Positions 1 through 10,509 of a stretch of 64,000 nucleotides of DNA are shown in pieces. A model generated the notes under the pieces. It was not told where the DNA came from. It did not search any database and was given only the letters and a program-made list of their open reading frames with translations. The position numbers and the translations under genes were made by a program. The stretch comes from Mycolicibacterium fallax (lineage in GTDB: Bacteria > Actinomycetota > Actinomycetes > Mycobacteriales > Mycobacteriaceae): positions 3,658,001-3,722,000 of the forward strand of contig NZ_AP022603.1 of NCBI RefSeq assembly GCF_010726955.1, in the 5' to 3' direction. Within the stretch, counting starts at the first letter, position 1, and the number at the start of each line of letters is the position of its first letter.

Positions 1-346
1 CGGCGGTGCCGACGACGGCGAACAGCATGCCGACCAGCTGAGCGAAGCGCAGCGGTGCGACGGGTTCGCGCTCGGTGACCGGGGACAGCCGGGGCGCGAC
101 GAAGGTGGCGAAGATGCGGCCGTAGGGCTGCCGGCGCGGACCCGCGACGGCGCCGATGCCGAACGCCACGGCCTGCAGCCCGAGCAGCACCGCGGCGGCG
201 GTGGTGTTCACCCCGGCCAGCAGCACGGCGGCGATGAGGACGGCGGTGGTGACCCGGGCGGCGAAACGCGGACCGCGCACGTCGACCAGATCGGCCGCGC
301 CGGCGGATGGCACGCCGGTGGAGGAAGTGGATGTTGTGGTCGGCAC
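1..346 (-). CDS. DUF4395 family membrane protein (N-terminal part, runs off window)
   Basis: Read on the minus strand from a GTG at 346, with AGGAG 9-13 bases upstream. The first 115 residues are visible and the gene continues past base 1. After a Ser/Thr-rich start comes VDVRGPRFAARV, then two hydrophobic stretches separated by a basic PRRQPYGRIF segment, the layout of the DUF4395 family of small integral membrane proteins. The family is often next to rhodanese (sulfurtransferase) and thioredoxin genes, as here. It lies downstream of thiX and of a polycysteine peptide ORF on the same strand, so it is probably expressed with sulfur or cysteine metabolism genes. Biochemical function is unknown. 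Confidence 0.7.
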   Translation of the reverse strand, partial: MPTTTSTSSTGVPSAGAADLVDVRGPRFAARVTTAVLIAAVLLAGVNTTAAAVLLGLQAVAFGIGAVAGPRRQPYGRIFATFVAPRLSPVTEREPVAPLRFAQLVGMLFAVVGTA

Positions 347-383
347 GAAAAAAGCTCCTGAGGCTGTCGATTGGCCGGGGGAT

Positions 384-407
384 GGGCGGAACCCCTCGGG
401 TCCGCCC
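384..407 (-). promoter_or_regulatory. Hairpin between the polycysteine peptide and DUF4395 gene
   Basis: GGGCGGA pairs with TCCGCCC, and an inner CCC/GGG closes a GAG loop with one bulged T. It lies 32 bases past the peptide stop and 37 bases before the DUF4395 start. There is no T-tract, so it may act on translation or Rho access rather than as a classic terminator. Its position suits an attenuator element. Confidence 0.5.
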
Positions 408-439
408 CGGAGCGCCGGCGCAAGAAGGTGCGCGGCGAC

Positions 440-523
440 TCAGCGACAACAACAGCGACAGCAACAACCCGCGGTCCGGCAGTAATCCACTGCGCGGCGC
501 TTCGTCAGCAGGCGGGTCGACAC
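440..523 (-). CDS. Leaderless polycysteine upstream peptide (cysteine attenuator)
   Basis: A 27-codon ORF starts with GTG at 523 and begins MSTRLLTKRRAVDYC; the tail is GCCCRCCCR followed by TGA. It has six clustered cysteines plus one more. A TACGAT box at 531-536 lies seven bases before the GTG, so the transcript should begin at the start codon. In mycobacteria, leaderless ORFs ending in cysteine tracts attenuate downstream sulfur genes: ribosomes stall on the Cys codons when cysteine is short, which opens expression of the next gene. The gene context (thiX, DUF4395) fits. An in-frame ATG at 532 overlaps the TACGAT box and is less likely. Confidence 0.8.
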   Translation of the reverse strand: MSTRLLTKRRAVDYCRTAGCCCRCCCR

Positions 524-530
524 GTGGGGC

Positions 531-536
531 ATCGTA
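531..536 (-). promoter_or_regulatory. -10 box of leaderless peptide transcript
   Basis: TACGAT on the minus strand matches the mycobacterial TANNNT extended -10 pattern. It ends seven bases before the GTG of the polycysteine ORF, placing transcription start at the start codon. Confidence 0.6.
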
Positions 537-568
537 CCAAGCCGGCGCGTCCGGGGGCCAGCGCCGGT

Positions 569-994
569 TCAGGCGTCCAGCAGCGGGGCCAGCACGGCGC
601 GCAGGTCGGCGGCCGTCGGCACCCCGGACGTCCGGTACCGCGGATGGCCGCCGGCATCGAAGACGATGGTGGTCGGCAGCGACAGCACCGACAGCCGGCG
701 GGCCGCCTCCGGGTTGGCGTCCATGTCGATCTCGACGTGCCCGATCCGGGGGTCCGCGGCGCACACCGCGTCGACGACCCGGCGGACCTGGGTGCACGGG
801 CCGCACCACGGCGCGCTGAAATGCAGCACCGTCGGACCGGTCTCGGACAGCCCCAGCCCGGAGGTGTCGACGTTGGCCGCGGCCTCGGCCGAACGCAGCA
901 TGCCCTGGCGCAGCGTCAGCAGCCGGCCGATCAGGTAGCCCAGCGCCAGCACGGCGACGACCACGACGATCGCGATGCCCATCGAGGCGCTCAT
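569..994 (-). CDS. thiX: Membrane-anchored thioredoxin-like protein
   Basis: A 141-residue protein. Residues 6-24 form a hydrophobic N-terminal segment that should anchor or export it. A thioredoxin fold follows, with WCGPC at residues 63-67 (active cysteines 64 and 67), GHVEIDMDANPEAA and the conserved cis-Pro motif LPTT. It corresponds to the annotated ThiX of M. tuberculosis (Rv0816c) by position and motif. It probably does extracytoplasmic disulfide exchange; the name does not prove a thiamine role. It follows lmeA directly, with start codons inside a 17-bp tandem repeat, so the two are likely cotranscribed. Confidence 0.85.
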   Translation of the reverse strand: MSASMGIAIVVVVAVLALGYLIGRLLTLRQGMLRSAEAAANVDTSGLGLSETGPTVLHFSAPWCGPCTQVRRVVDAVCAADPRIGHVEIDMDANPEAARRLSVLSLPTTIVFDAGGHPRYRTSGVPTAADLRAVLAPLLDA

Positions 995-1038
995 GACTGT
1001 TGGACCCTCATGGCTGTTGGACCCTCATGACTGTTGGA
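991..1038. repeat. 17-bp tandem repeat at the lmeA stop / thiX start
   Basis: The unit TCATGACTGTTGGACCC is present 2.8 times (991-1007, 1008-1024, 1025-1038), with one G/A difference in the second copy. Every unit carries the rc stop-start sequence, so the lmeA stop (1025-1027) is followed by two spare copies before the thiX ATG at 994. Confidence 0.9.
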
Positions 1039-1822
1039 ATTCGGTCAGGGTGATCGTCACGTCGATGACGATGCCCTCGATGATGACGTCGGAGCCGCGG
1101 GCGCCCTGGGTGGTCGGGGCGACCCCGAACGGCAGCTTCTGATCGGGCAGCTCGCCGGCGAACGCGGCCAGCACCGCCTCGCGCTGCTCGTCGGGGACGT
1201 CCTGGTCGGCGGTGCCGGGGCCGGTCAGCACCGCGGTCGGGGTGAAGGTCAGGGTGCTGCGCTGCGGGCCGGTCATCGACAGGTCGACCGACACGCTGAC
1301 CCGCCGGTCGAAGCCGGCCGCGGTCGGGGTGCCGGTGAACACCAGGCCGCGGCTGTCGGAGATGCCGGACTCGGTGGTGCCGCCGGTGGCGTCGTTGGTG
1401 TCCGCGATCGGCGCCTCGACCATCAGATCCTTGATGCCGAGGAACCCGCCGAGGTGCCGCGAGTCGACGATGATCCGGCTTTCCAGCTTGTCCAGCGGGA
1501 TCGGCGCGTCCGGCCGGATCAGCCAGGACGCCTCGGTCAGGTCCAGGGCGTGCATGGTGGCCTCCAGGGTGGCGCGCCCGACGTGCGGGTGCGCCACGTC
1601 GTGGGCCTTGATCTCCACCTCGGAGTAGCGGTGCCGCAGCGCCTGCGGGATGAACGGCAACGCCAGGATGGTGGTCGAGGGATCCCAGTCCAGCTGCGCG
1701 GCGGAACGGACTGTCCGGGACAGCCGGTACTCGGCGTAGATGGTGGCGCCGAAGTCGACCGCGACCAGCGCGACGACGACGGCGACAACCGCCCCGATGG
1801 TGGCTTTCCACACCTTGCTCAC
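1025..1822 (-). CDS. lmeA: DUF2993 periplasmic protein, LmeA family
   Basis: A 265-residue protein starting with GTG. Residues 8-27 are a single hydrophobic signal or anchor. The rest is the DUF2993 domain with a mature start near [12 protein letters not shown] and ending in LTEFQQS. Position, length and family match Rv0817c / M. smegmatis LmeA, a periplasmic phospholipid-binding protein needed to maintain the mannan elongase MptA during lipomannan synthesis. It is divergent from the GlnR-type regulator across 108 bp, and its 3' end is within a tandem repeat leading into thiX. The role is taken from family knowledge. Confidence 0.8.
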   Translation of the reverse strand: MSKVWKATIGAVVAVVVALVAVDFGATIYAEYRLSRTVRSAAQLDWDPSTTILALPFIPQALRHRYSEVEIKAHDVAHPHVGRATLEATMHALDLTEASWLIRPDAPIPLDKLESRIIVDSRHLGGFLGIKDLMVEAPIADTNDATGGTTESGISDSRGLVFTGTPTAAGFDRRVSVSVDLSMTGPQRSTLTFTPTAVLTGPGTADQDVPDEQREAVLAAFAGELPDQKLPFGVAPTTQGARGSDVIIEGIVIDVTITLTEFQQS

Positions 1823-1930
1823 CCCGACATTGTGGCCTATCGGGCCCGCGGCGCTATCGTTATACGCTCCTGGTCGGTTACGGCGCTGTGTCGGCTATTG
1901 CTCCGCTCCTCTTCAACGATGGAGGCAAGC

Positions 1931-3543
<1,613 letters not shown>

Positions 3544-3551
3544 TCGAGGTC

Positions 3552-3569
3552 GTTCACCGGCCGTTCACC
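3552..3569 (+). promoter_or_regulatory. PHO box upstream of pstS
   Basis: Two GTTCACC heptamers at 3552-3558 and 3563-3569 have an 11-bp period. This is the direct-repeat pattern bound by actinobacterial phosphate response regulators (PhoP of Streptomyces, RegX3 of mycobacteria). A possible -10, TACGTT, is at 3601-3606. Confidence 0.75.
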
Positions 3570-3659
3570 CGGGGTCGGCATTTCGGCCATCACCGGCGCC
3601 TACGTTTCACAGGAAATCGTAAGTAGCGATTCCGTGCGGTGAACGAGAGGCCGGTTCCG

Positions 3660-4769
3660 GTGAACCTCAGCAAAGTCGGTCGAGCCCTGCTGGTGACCGC
3701 GTCCGCTGCGGCGCTGGCGGTCACCCTGGCCGGCTGCGGCAGCGACGACAACAGCGGCTCCGGCGGCTTCGTGGCCGGCGGCGACGCCGACTGCCAGGGC
3801 GCGGCCGGGCTGACCGCGGAGGGCTCCACCGCGCAGCAGAACGCCATCGGCATCTTCAACAAGGTCTGGGGCCAGGCCTGCCCCGGCAAGAACCTGTCCT
3901 ACAACCCGACCGGGTCCGGCGCCGGCATCACCCAGTTCGTCTCCGGCAATGTCGACTTTGCCGGGTCCGACTCCCCGATGGACGCCGAGCAGGCCGCCGG
4001 CGCGGCCAAACGCTGCGACAACAACCCGGCCTGGCACCTGCCGCTGGTGTTCGGGCCGGTCGCGCTGGCCTATCAGCTGCCCGGGGTCGAGCAACTGGCG
4101 GTCAGCCCGCAGACGCTGGCCGGCATCTTCACCGGCGCCATCACCCGGTGGAACGACCCGGCGCTGGTCGCGTTGAACCCGGACCAGGAGCTGCCGGACA
4201 CCCCGATCACCCCGGTCTACCGGTCGGATTCCTCGGGGACCACCGACAACTTCCAGAAGTACCTGGCCGCGGCCGCGCCGCAGGACTGGACCAAGGGCGC
4301 GGGCAAGGAGTTCCAGGGCGGCGCCGGTGAGGGTGCGCAGAAGTCGGCCGGCATTGTGCAGGCCGTGCAGGTCACCCCGGGCGCGATCGGGTACGTCGAG
4401 AAGGGCTTCGCCGACCAGGCCGGGCTGTCGGTGGCGGCCATCGACAGCGGTGGCGGCCCGGTCGCGCTGACCGGCGAATCGGCCAAGACCGCGATCGCCG
4501 GGGCGACCTTCGTCGGCGCGGGCAACGACCTGGTGCTCGACCTGGACGCGCTTTACGCCGGCACCGCGCCGGGCGCCTACCCGCTGATGCTGGTGACCTA
4601 CAACATCGTCTGCTCGCGGGGATATTCGCCCGAGCTCGCCGCGGCGGTGCGGTCCTTCCTGACGGTCGCCGCCGATCACGGTCAGGCCGGCCTGGACACC
4701 ATCGGCTACGTGGCGCTGCCGGAGTCGATCAAGACCCGGTTGGTCGCCGCGGCCAGGGCGATCCAGTAG
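3660..4769 (+). CDS. pstS: Phosphate ABC transporter substrate-binding lipoprotein
   Basis: A 369-residue protein. GTG at 3660 is preferred because GAGAGG lies 11-16 bases upstream; an in-frame GTG at 3639 has no ribosome site. The signal peptide ends in the lipobox LAGC (about residues 20-23). The mature part has the PstS phosphate-binding segments GSTAQQNAI, NPTGSGAGI, SDSPM and RSDSSGTTDNF. It captures phosphate outside the membrane for PstC/PstA/PstB, which follow on the same strand. A PHO box 91 bp upstream predicts induction by phosphate starvation. Confidence 0.93.
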   Translation: MNLSKVGRALLVTASAAALAVTLAGCGSDDNSGSGGFVAGGDADCQGAAGLTAEGSTAQQNAIGIFNKVWGQACPGKNLSYNPTGSGAGITQFVSGNVDFAGSDSPMDAEQAAGAAKRCDNNPAWHLPLVFGPVALAYQLPGVEQLAVSPQTLAGIFTGAITRWNDPALVALNPDQELPDTPITPVYRSDSSGTTDNFQKYLAAAAPQDWTKGAGKEFQGGAGEGAQKSAGIVQAVQVTPGAIGYVEKGFADQAGLSVAAIDSGGGPVALTGESAKTAIAGATFVGAGNDLVLDLDALYAGTAPGAYPLMLVTYNIVCSRGYSPELAAAVRSFLTVAADHGQAGLDTIGYVALPESIKTRLVAAARAIQ

Positions 4770-4850
4770 CGGTCGCGGAATGAAAACGGATGACCGCGGC
4801 GGACGGCGATGACACGATTTTGGGGAGCAGACAGTGATGCGGGGACGGCG

Positions 4851-5876
4851 ATGAATCCACCGGACCCGACCGACACGGAATCGGGGCGGGTGGTGGCAGA
4901 ACCGTTGCCCGGACCGCCCGTCGTCCGGACCGACCCGTCGGGCAAGACCCGGGTCCGGCTCGGGGACCGGATCTTCGGCGGCCTGGCCCGCAGCTCGGGG
5001 ATCGCGGTCATCGCGCTGATCGTCGCGATCGGGGTGTTTCTGCTCTGGCGGGCCATCCCCGCGCTGACCCGCAATCAGGAGAACTTCTTCACCTTCGGCG
5101 GCAACTGGGTCACCACCGACACCGCGGCGATGCACTTCGGGGTGGCCGAGCTGTTCCAGGTCACCGTCTTCGTCTCGCTGTTCGCGCTGGTGCTGGCCAT
5201 GCCGGTGGCGCTGGGTATCGCCATCTTTTTGACCCAGTACGCGCCCAAGCGGCTGGCCGGCCCGCTGGCCTCGGTGATCGACCTGCTGGCCGCGGTCCCG
5301 TCGATCATCTACGGCGTGTGGGGCCTGTATGTGCTGGCCCCGGCGATCCGACCGTTCGCGCTGTGGCTCAACGACAACCTCGGCTGGTTCTTCCTGTTCG
5401 CCACCGGCAACGCCTCGGTCGCCGGTGGCGGCACCGTCTTCACCGCCGGCATTGTGCTGGCGGTGATGATCCTGCCGATCATCACCGCGGTCGCCCGCGA
5501 GGTGTTCGTGCAGACCCCGCACGGCCAGATCGAGGCGGCGCTGGCGCTGGGCGCCACCCGCTGGGAGGTGGTCCGCACCACGGTGCTGCCGTTCGGCATG
5601 TCCGGCTACATCAGCGGCGCGATGCTCGGCCTGGGCCGTGCGCTCGGCGAGACGATCGCCCTGCTGATCATCCTGCGCGGCACCCAGCGGGCGTTCGGCT
5701 GGTCGCTGTTCGACGGCGGCTACACCTTCGCCTCCAAGATCGCCTCGGCCGCCTCGGAGTTCAACGACCAGTACAAGGCGGGCGCCTACATCGCCGCCGG
5801 CCTGGTGCTGTTCGTGCTGACGTTCGCGGTGAACTCACTGGCCCGCGCCGCGGTGTCCGGGAAGGGGAGGTCATGA
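4851..5876 (+). CDS. pstC: Phosphate ABC transporter permease PstC
   Basis: Start ATG 4851 has GGGGA five bases upstream; an in-frame ATG at 4809 would add 14 residues but lacks a clear site. The 341-residue protein has a hydrophilic N-terminus of about 45 residues, then six membrane segments. The permease EAA-type loop reads [20 protein letters not shown]. With PstA it forms the channel of the high-affinity phosphate importer. The stop overlaps the pstA start by four bases. Confidence 0.92.
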   Translation: MNPPDPTDTESGRVVAEPLPGPPVVRTDPSGKTRVRLGDRIFGGLARSSGIAVIALIVAIGVFLLWRAIPALTRNQENFFTFGGNWVTTDTAAMHFGVAELFQVTVFVSLFALVLAMPVALGIAIFLTQYAPKRLAGPLASVIDLLAAVPSIIYGVWGLYVLAPAIRPFALWLNDNLGWFFLFATGNASVAGGGTVFTAGIVLAVMILPIITAVAREVFVQTPHGQIEAALALGATRWEVVRTTVLPFGMSGYISGAMLGLGRALGETIALLIILRGTQRAFGWSLFDGGYTFASKIASAASEFNDQYKAGAYIAAGLVLFVLTFAVNSLARAAVSGKGRS

Positions 5877-6787
5877 CCCAGACGGTGGATCGTCCGGTCA
5901 AACGGCCGACGTTCGAGGGCCTGAGCCTGCGCCGCAAGCTCGTCGACAACACCGCGACGGTGCTGGTCACCGCGTCGGTGCTGGTGGCACTGGTGCCGCT
6001 GGCGTGGGTGCTGTGGGCGACGGTCAGCAAGGGCATCTCGGTGGTGACCTCGGTGGACTGGTGGTGGAAGTCGCAGGCCGGGATCACCGCGTTCGAGGCG
6101 GGCGGCGGCGCCTACCACGCCATCGTCGGCACCCTGTTTCAGGGCCTGGTCTGTGCGGCGATCTCCATCCCGGTCGGCGTGTTCGTCGGGATCTACCTGG
6201 TGGAGTACGGCGGCGGCACCCGACTGGGCAAGCTGACCACCTTCATGGTGGACATTCTCACCGGCGTGCCGTCGATCGTCGCGGCGCTGTTCGTCTACGC
6301 CCTGTGGGTGGCGACGTTCGGCTTCCAGCGGTCCGGGTTCGCGGTGTCGCTGTCGCTGGTGCTGCTGATGATCCCGGTGATCGTGCGCTCCACCGAGGAA
6401 ATGCTGCGGATCGTCCCGATCGACCTGCGTGAGGCCAGCTACGCCCTCGGCGTGCCGAAGTGGAAAACCATCCTGCGGATCGTGGTGCCCACCGCCCTGT
6501 CGGGCATCGTCACCGGCATCATGCTGGCGCTGGCCCGGGTGATGGGGGAGACCGCACCGCTGCTGGTCCTGGTGGGCTACGCGCAGAACATCAACTTCGG
6601 CATGTTCGGCGGATTCCAGGGCTCGCTGCCCGGGATGATGTACGACCAGGTGTCCGCCGGCGGCGCCGGCAACATGGTGACCAACGACCGGCTCTGGGGC
6701 GCGGCCCTGACCCTGGTGATCCTGATCACGGTGCTCAACATCGGCGCCCGATTCGCCGCGAAATTCTTTGCCCCCAAGAAGGTTTAG
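5873..6787 (+). CDS. pstA: Phosphate ABC transporter permease PstA
   Basis: A 304-residue inner-membrane permease starting at ATG 5873 within the pstC stop. It shows an N-terminal membrane segment after [12 protein letters not shown], further helices, and the EAA loop [20 protein letters not shown] about two thirds along. PstA pairs with PstC and contacts the ATPase PstB. The coupled start and the eight-base gap to the ATPase gene place it in a pstSCAB operon. Confidence 0.93.
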   Translation: MTQTVDRPVKRPTFEGLSLRRKLVDNTATVLVTASVLVALVPLAWVLWATVSKGISVVTSVDWWWKSQAGITAFEAGGGAYHAIVGTLFQGLVCAAISIPVGVFVGIYLVEYGGGTRLGKLTTFMVDILTGVPSIVAALFVYALWVATFGFQRSGFAVSLSLVLLMIPVIVRSTEEMLRIVPIDLREASYALGVPKWKTILRIVVPTALSGIVTGIMLALARVMGETAPLLVLVGYAQNINFGMFGGFQGSLPGMMYDQVSAGGAGNMVTNDRLWGAALTLVILITVLNIGARFAAKFFAPKKV

Positions 6788-6795
6788 GAGAACCG

Positions 6796-7572
6796 ATGGC
6801 CAAGCACCTCGATCTCAAGGACGTCAACATCTTCTACGGCGCCTTCCACGCCGTGGCCGGAGTGTCGATGTCGGTGCCGCCCCGCAACGTCACCGCGTTC
6901 ATCGGCCCGTCGGGCTGCGGCAAGTCGACGGTGCTGCGCACGCTGAACCGGATGCACGAGGTGATTCCCGGCGCCCGGGTGCAGGGCTCGGTGCTGCTCG
7001 ACGGAGAGGACATCTACGGCCCGGGCGTCGACCCGGTCGGTGTGCGCAAGACCATCGGGATGGTCTTCCAGCGGCCAAACCCGTTCCCCACCATGTCGAT
7101 TCGCGACAACGTGGTGGCCGGGCTGAAGCTGCAGGGCGTGCGCAACCGCGCGGTGCTCGACGAGACCGCCGAGCGCTCGCTGCGCGGGGCGAACCTGTGG
7201 AACGAGGTCAAGGACCGGCTGGACAAGCCCGGCGGCGGACTGTCCGGCGGCCAGCAGCAGCGGCTGTGCATCGCCCGGGCGATCGCCGTGCAGCCCGAGG
7301 TACTGCTGATGGACGAGCCGTGTTCGGCGCTGGACCCGATCTCCACGCTGGCCATCGAGGAGCTGATCTCCGAGCTCAAGCAGGAGTTCACCATCGTCAT
7401 CGTCACGCACAACATGCAGCAGGCGGCCCGGGTCAGTGATCAGACCGCGTTCTTCAACCTGGAGGCCACCGGGCGCCCCGGCATGCTGATCGAGATCGAC
7501 GACACCGAGAAGATTTTCTCCAACCCCCGGGAAAAGGCCACCGAGGACTACATCTCCGGCCGGTTCGGGTAG
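6796..7572 (+). CDS. pstB: Phosphate ABC transporter ATPase (PstB / PhoT)
   Basis: A 258-residue ATPase. ATG 6796 has TAGGAG five bases upstream. Walker A is GPSGCGKST, the Q-loop is FQRPNPFP, the signature is LSGGQQQR, Walker B is VLLMDEP and the switch histidine lies in IVTHNMQQA. The NPFPTMSI and C-terminal YISGRFG segments are typical of PstB. It drives phosphate import by PstC/PstA. The equivalent gene in the M. tuberculosis mshD neighbourhood is phoT. A 17-bp tandem repeat lies between its stop and the end of phoY2. Confidence 0.94.
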   Translation: MAKHLDLKDVNIFYGAFHAVAGVSMSVPPRNVTAFIGPSGCGKSTVLRTLNRMHEVIPGARVQGSVLLDGEDIYGPGVDPVGVRKTIGMVFQRPNPFPTMSIRDNVVAGLKLQGVRNRAVLDETAERSLRGANLWNEVKDRLDKPGGGLSGGQQQRLCIARAIAVQPEVLLMDEPCSALDPISTLAIEELISELKQEFTIVIVTHNMQQAARVSDQTAFFNLEATGRPGMLIEIDDTEKIFSNPREKATEDYISGRFG

Positions 7573-7590
7573 CACCCGCGGGGCCGGCCC

Positions 7591-7658
7591 GGTCAGGTGT
7601 TGGGTCCGGTCAGGTGTTGGGTCCGGTCAGGTGTTGGGGCCGGTCAGTTGTTGGGGAC
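7591..7658. repeat. 17-bp tandem repeat across the phoY2 stop codon
   Basis: Four units of GGTCAGGTGTTGGGTCC (7591, 7608, 7625, 7642), the last two diverging by 1-3 bases. The last unit contains the phoY2 stop (7644-7646), and the others fill the convergent gap with pstB. Confidence 0.92.
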
Positions 7659-8315
7659 CGTCAGCGCGTCGTCGTTGGGGTAGGTGCCGATCGCCTGGAA
7701 GATGACCCGGCGGGCCACCTCGACGGCGTGGTCGGCGAACCGTTCGTAGAACCTGCCGAGCAGGGTCACGTCGATGGCCGCGGCGACGCCGTGCTTCCAC
7801 TCCCGGTCCATCATCACCGAGAACAGGTGGCGATGCAGGTCGTCCATCGCGTCGTCCTCTTCCTGGATCTGGGCGGCCCGCTCCGGATCCCGGGTGATCA
7901 GCACATCCTGGGCGCTGTTGCCCAGTTCGACGGCGACCCGGCCCATCTCGGCGAAGTAGCCGTTGACCTCCTCGGGCAGCGCGTGCTGCGGGTGCCGGCG
8001 GCGGGCGATCTTGGCGACGTGCAGCGCCAGCGCGCCCATCCGGTCGATGTCGGCGACGATCTGGATGGCGCTGACGATGGAGCGCAGGTCCCGGGCCACC
8101 GGCGCCTGCAGCGCCAGCAGCACGAAGGCGGATTCTTCGGCCTTCGCGCTCATCGCGGTGATCTGGTCGTGGTCGCTGATGACGGCCTCGGCGAGCACCA
8201 GGTCGGCCTGCAGCAGCGCCTGGGTCGCGCGCTCCATGGCCCGCCCGGACAGCCCGCACATCTCGCCGAGCAGCGAGGAGAGGGCGTCCAGTTGTTCGTG
8301 GTAGGCGGTCCGCAT
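7644..8315 (-). CDS. phoY2: Phosphate-specific transport regulator PhoU/PhoY2
   Basis: A 223-residue all-helical protein made of two PhoU repeats; metal-binding-type motifs appear in [12 protein letters not shown] and in [17 protein letters not shown]. PhoU proteins link the Pst importer to the sensor kinase SenX3, keeping RegX3 quiet when phosphate is ample. It is convergent with pstSCAB and has its own PHO box 45 bp upstream (8360-8377). Position matches phoY2 (Rv0821c). Confidence 0.9.
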   Translation of the reverse strand: MRTAYHEQLDALSSLLGEMCGLSGRAMERATQALLQADLVLAEAVISDHDQITAMSAKAEESAFVLLALQAPVARDLRSIVSAIQIVADIDRMGALALHVAKIARRRHPQHALPEEVNGYFAEMGRVAVELGNSAQDVLITRDPERAAQIQEEDDAMDDLHRHLFSVMMDREWKHGVAAAIDVTLLGRFYERFADHAVEVARRVIFQAIGTYPNDDALTVPNN

Positions 8316-8359
8316 GAATTCCAGGGTAGTGCGCGGAGACGAACGGCAGCGCCGGGACA

Positions 8360-8377
8360 GGTGAACGCGCGGTGAAT
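8360..8377 (-). promoter_or_regulatory. PHO box upstream of phoY2
   Basis: Read on the minus strand: ATTCACC (8377-8371), four bases, then GTTCACC (8366-8360), an 11-bp phased direct repeat like that at pstS. It lies 45 bp before the phoY2 start, in the gap after the LCP gene, so phoY2 probably has its own phosphate-responsive promoter. Confidence 0.65.
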
Positions 8378-8382
8378 GCGCG

Positions 8383-10413
8383 CTATTCGCAGCTGGCGTC
8401 GGCGGCGTTGGTCAGCGTCAGGCCCTCGGGCAGGTCGGCGGTCCGGGTCTCCGGGGCGCGCCGGGTGATGTGGATCTCGACCGGGGAATCGGCCGGCAGC
8501 GGCGCGCCGACGGCGGTGAAGTCGGCGCCGAGCAGCACCCGCACCTCCTGGCCGAGTCCGGTCACCCGCTCGACCCGCGGGTTGCCCAGCATCGCGGCGA
8601 CGGTCACCGCGGCCGCCTCGTTGCCCGGGGAGTACCGCACGGTGGTGCTCGACAGTGCTTCGGGGTGGTCGTCGGGGGTGTCGACGGTGAACCCGTCGAG
8701 TTCGAGTTGCTCGCTGACCGCGGCGCCCAGCCCGGACCGCTCGGTGGAGTTCGACACGTGCACGCTGATGCCGGCCGGGTCGGTGGTGACCGCCTGCACC
8801 ACCTCGGTGGTCTCGGGCTGCTCCTCGGTGCTGGCGGTTGCCTCGGCGTCGGCTGCCGTGCTGGTGGATGTGGTGGTCTCGGCGCTGTTGGTGATCGGGG
8901 TGGTGGTCTCGTTCTTGTCGTTCTCGCCGGGCAGCGGGTCGTCGTTGATGATCGCGTCGAACAATGCCCGGATGGCGCCGGTGTAGGGCTCCTCGTTGCC
9001 GTCCTCGTCGACGATGCCGGTGGTCGGCAACGTCACGAAGGTGATCCGGCCGGCGGCGATGCCCTGCACCGACTGGCCGAGGTCGACGAGGTCCTTGGTT
9101 TTGACGTTGTCGACGAAGGAGTCGGTGATGAAGGTGTTGACGACGTTGTTGAGCTTCTTGATCGAGAAGAAGGTTTCCGAGGAGATCATCGAACGCAGCA
9201 GTGAGGACAGGAACAGTTGCTGACGCTTGATCCGGCCGTAGTCGCCGTTGACCTCGGTGGTCACCTGGCGGGCCCGCACGTAGTTCAGCGCGGTGTGCCC
9301 GTCGATGCGCTGGTGGCCGGAGTGCTCCAGCACGGTGCCCAGTTCGTAGTCCTCCAGCGGGGTGGGGGAGCACACCTCGACGCCGCCGACCGCGTCGACC
9401 ATCTTGGAGAATCCGGCGAAGTCGACGGCGATGAACCGGCTGATGGACAGCCCGGAAATCTTCTGAATCACCTTGACCAGGCACTTCGGCCCGCCGAACG
9501 AGTAGGCGGAGTTGATCTTGGTCTCGATGGTGCGGTACTCGTCGCTGTAGGTGCCGGTCTCCTCGTCGTAGACCGGGCCGTACTCGCCGGTCTGCGGGTC
9601 CCAGGCCCGGCACTCGATCGGGGTGATGGCCAGGTCGCGCGGGAAGGACACCGCCACCACCCGTTTCCGGTTGGCCGGGATGTTCACCAGGATGATGCTG
9701 TCCGAGCGCTGCCCGCCGGCGTCCTCGGTGTCCCCGGCGCCCATCTCGGCGTTCTCGCCGTAGCGGCTGTCGACCCCGACGATCAGGAAGTTTTCGTCGC
9801 CGAACTGGGCGTTCGGGTCCAGGATGTCCAGGGAATTGGGGTCGAGCGCGGCGACCTTGTTGAGCATCTGGTTCTTTGAGGCGGTCCACTGCCAGGCGCT
9901 GCCGGTGAGCAGCAGGGCCAGCACCGCGAACAGCGCGGCCAGTGAGCGGCCGGCCAGCAGCAGCGGGCGCCGGCGGGGCGGCTTGCCGGGCGTGGTCGCC
10001 GGGGGCCGGTGCGCCCGGGCCGGCGGGCCGGGCCGGGCGGCCGGTGCGGCGGTGCGCGGGATCGCCGCGGGCACCGCCGGGATCGCCTCGGTGGGGTAGT
10101 CGACGACGCCGTGCAGGGCGTCGAGGTCGGGCAGCGGCTCGGGTTCGGGTTTGGGCAGCTCGGGTTCGGGCAGCTCGGCGGGCTTGCCGGTGACCCGGGC
10201 GATCAGCTCGGCGACGGAGATGCCGTCGGTGTGGCTGCCGTAGGCCGGCGGCGCGGCGACGGCGTCGTTTTCGCCGGGGTCGGGGCCGGGGTCGGCCGCG
10301 GCGAGCCGCTCCCAGGGCGCGGCGACCGGGCCGTGGGTCTGGGCCCGGCTGATCCACGGGCTGTCGTCGGCGGGGTCGGGAGAACCAGGCGTGGCGTTGT
10401 CGCCATCCGTCAT
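8383..10413 (-). CDS. LytR-CpsA-Psr family protein (wall-polymer ligase type)
   Basis: A 676-residue protein. Residues 1-150 are a cytoplasmic Pro/Glu-rich region; a membrane helix follows ([17 protein letters not shown]). The LCP domain occupies about residues 190-400, with [26 protein letters not shown] and, near its end, NYVRARQ. A Thr/Ser/Glu-rich linker leads to a C-terminal LytR_C domain beginning near [12 protein letters not shown] proteins transfer arabinogalactan-type polymers to peptidoglycan outside the membrane. It corresponds to Rv0822c. The C-terminal [13 protein letters not shown] linker is low complexity. Which polymer it handles is not visible. Confidence 0.85.
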   Translation of the reverse strand: MTDGDNATPGSPDPADDSPWISRAQTHGPVAAPWERLAAADPGPDPGENDAVAAPPAYGSHTDGISVAELIARVTGKPAELPEPELPKPEPEPLPDLDALHGVVDYPTEAIPAVPAAIPRTAAPAARPGPPARAHRPPATTPGKPPRRRPLLLAGRSLAALFAVLALLLTGSAWQWTASKNQMLNKVAALDPNSLDILDPNAQFGDENFLIVGVDSRYGENAEMGAGDTEDAGGQRSDSIILVNIPANRKRVVAVSFPRDLAITPIECRAWDPQTGEYGPVYDEETGTYSDEYRTIETKINSAYSFGGPKCLVKVIQKISGLSISRFIAVDFAGFSKMVDAVGGVEVCSPTPLEDYELGTVLEHSGHQRIDGHTALNYVRARQVTTEVNGDYGRIKRQQLFLSSLLRSMISSETFFSIKKLNNVVNTFITDSFVDNVKTKDLVDLGQSVQGIAAGRITFVTLPTTGIVDEDGNEEPYTGAIRALFDAIINDDPLPGENDKNETTTPITNSAETTTSTSTAADAEATASTEEQPETTEVVQAVTTDPAGISVHVSNSTERSGLGAAVSEQLELDGFTVDTPDDHPEALSSTTVRYSPGNEAAAVTVAAMLGNPRVERVTGLGQEVRVLLGADFTAVGAPLPADSPVEIHITRRAPETRTADLPEGLTLTNAADASCE

Positions 10414-10509
10414 CGCTGGTCCTCACCTCGGGTACGAACGGGTTCCCATCGTACTGACCGATTTGGCCTAAACCCATTCCAGAAGGGTCTCGGTTGGGTA
10501 CGGTGCCGC

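Noticed and set aside
1034..1930. Long upstream extension of the GlnR-type gene in the same frame
   Set aside because: It is the antisense of lmeA with no coding character, and the ribosome site with family-like N-terminus is at 1931.
3600..5522. Long minus-strand open frame opposite pstS and pstC
   Set aside because: Shadow frame typical of high-GC coding DNA; the plus strand has clear PstS and PstC motifs.
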